Part shown: one piece after another, positions 63,925 to 64,000 of the stretch
Layout: every line of letters starts with the position of its first letter
Numbering within the stretch: the stretch's first letter is position 1
Source: Eubacteriales bacterium
GTDB lineage: Bacteria > Bacillota > Clostridia > Christensenellales > Aristaeellaceae
Assembly (NCBI GenBank): GCA_028705775.1
Contig: JAQWCW010000012.1
Location: forward strand, 24,689 to 88,688
Direction: 5' to 3'
Length of the DNA: 64,000 bases
The notes under the pieces: generated by a model
What the model was told of the DNA's origin: nothing
Databases searched by the model: none
Seen by the model: the letters and a program-made list of their open reading frames with translations, nothing else
Position numbers and translations under genes: made by a program

Positions 63925-64000
63925 TTGCGATACCTTCCTTTTCTATTTGAAACAAAGTAAAAGCGAAAATGTACAAAAGACAGCGCACTATCGGAGCAAA

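Overview
The window reads as chromosome of an anaerobic, endospore-forming Bacillota, probably class Clostridia, with a GC-rich genome. Supporting genes are a GerA-type germination operon, YqfC/YqfD, a SpoVB-like flippase, a probable small acid-soluble spore protein, rubrerythrin, DUF951, Hsp33, an LPXTG-like surface protein and the conserved order yqfC-yqfD-phoH-pgpH-ybeY-cdd-era. I cannot name genus or family. Genes are packed tightly, often with 4-base ATGA overlaps, and TTG starts with good ribosome binding sites are frequent. I saw no tRNA, rRNA, CRISPR array, prophage or insertion-sequence transposase.

Layout. 1-5000: a TetR regulator cut by the left edge, a sortase-type surface protein and a lipase-like protein. 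5000-12400: a ribbon-helix-helix gene with clpB, rubrerythrin, PPK2, a DUF308 membrane protein, RlmI-like methyltransferase and a membrane protein. 12400-24800 (minus): dnaE preceded by a zinc-ribbon/TPR envelope protein, a HEAT-like protein, a TPR protein, hslO, a methyltransferase, an SASP-like gene, a DUF624 protein and an M20 amidohydrolase. 24800-29800 (minus): alpha-galactosidase, a degenerate GHKL protein, small enzymes and hisH-hisF. 29900-33050 (plus): TSCPD protein, DEAD-box helicase, membrane protein and dus. 33150-42600 (minus): era, a ybeY-cdd fusion, pgpH, phoH, yqfD, yqfC, rmuC, a small alarmone synthetase and dCMP deaminase. 42680-48730: spoVB-like gene, a nuclease plus SNF2 helicase pair, an L,D-transpeptidase, a tandem palindromic repeat and trxA. 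48860-55400: two-component system, a small leader-like ORF, the ger operon, lepB and DUF951. 55560-64000: murI, an EF-G paralogue, a metal P-type ATPase with divergent TetR, rplS and a LacI-like/GGDEF protein.

How the genes work together. The era block joins ribosome assembly (YbeY, Era), pyrimidine salvage (Cdd, dCMP deaminase nearby) and nucleotide signalling (PgpH, alarmone synthetase). Spore genes are scattered through the window, and three of their upstream regions carry sequences resembling sigma-E or sigma-G promoters. The least explained parts are the PD-(D/E)XK nuclease/SNF2 pair at 43953-46072, the tandem 127-bp hairpin repeat at 48164-48419 next to trxA, the short leader ORF with a sequestered ribosome binding site and internal terminator at 51167-51342, and the ribbon-helix-helix gene in front of clpB with an inverted repeat around its promoter.
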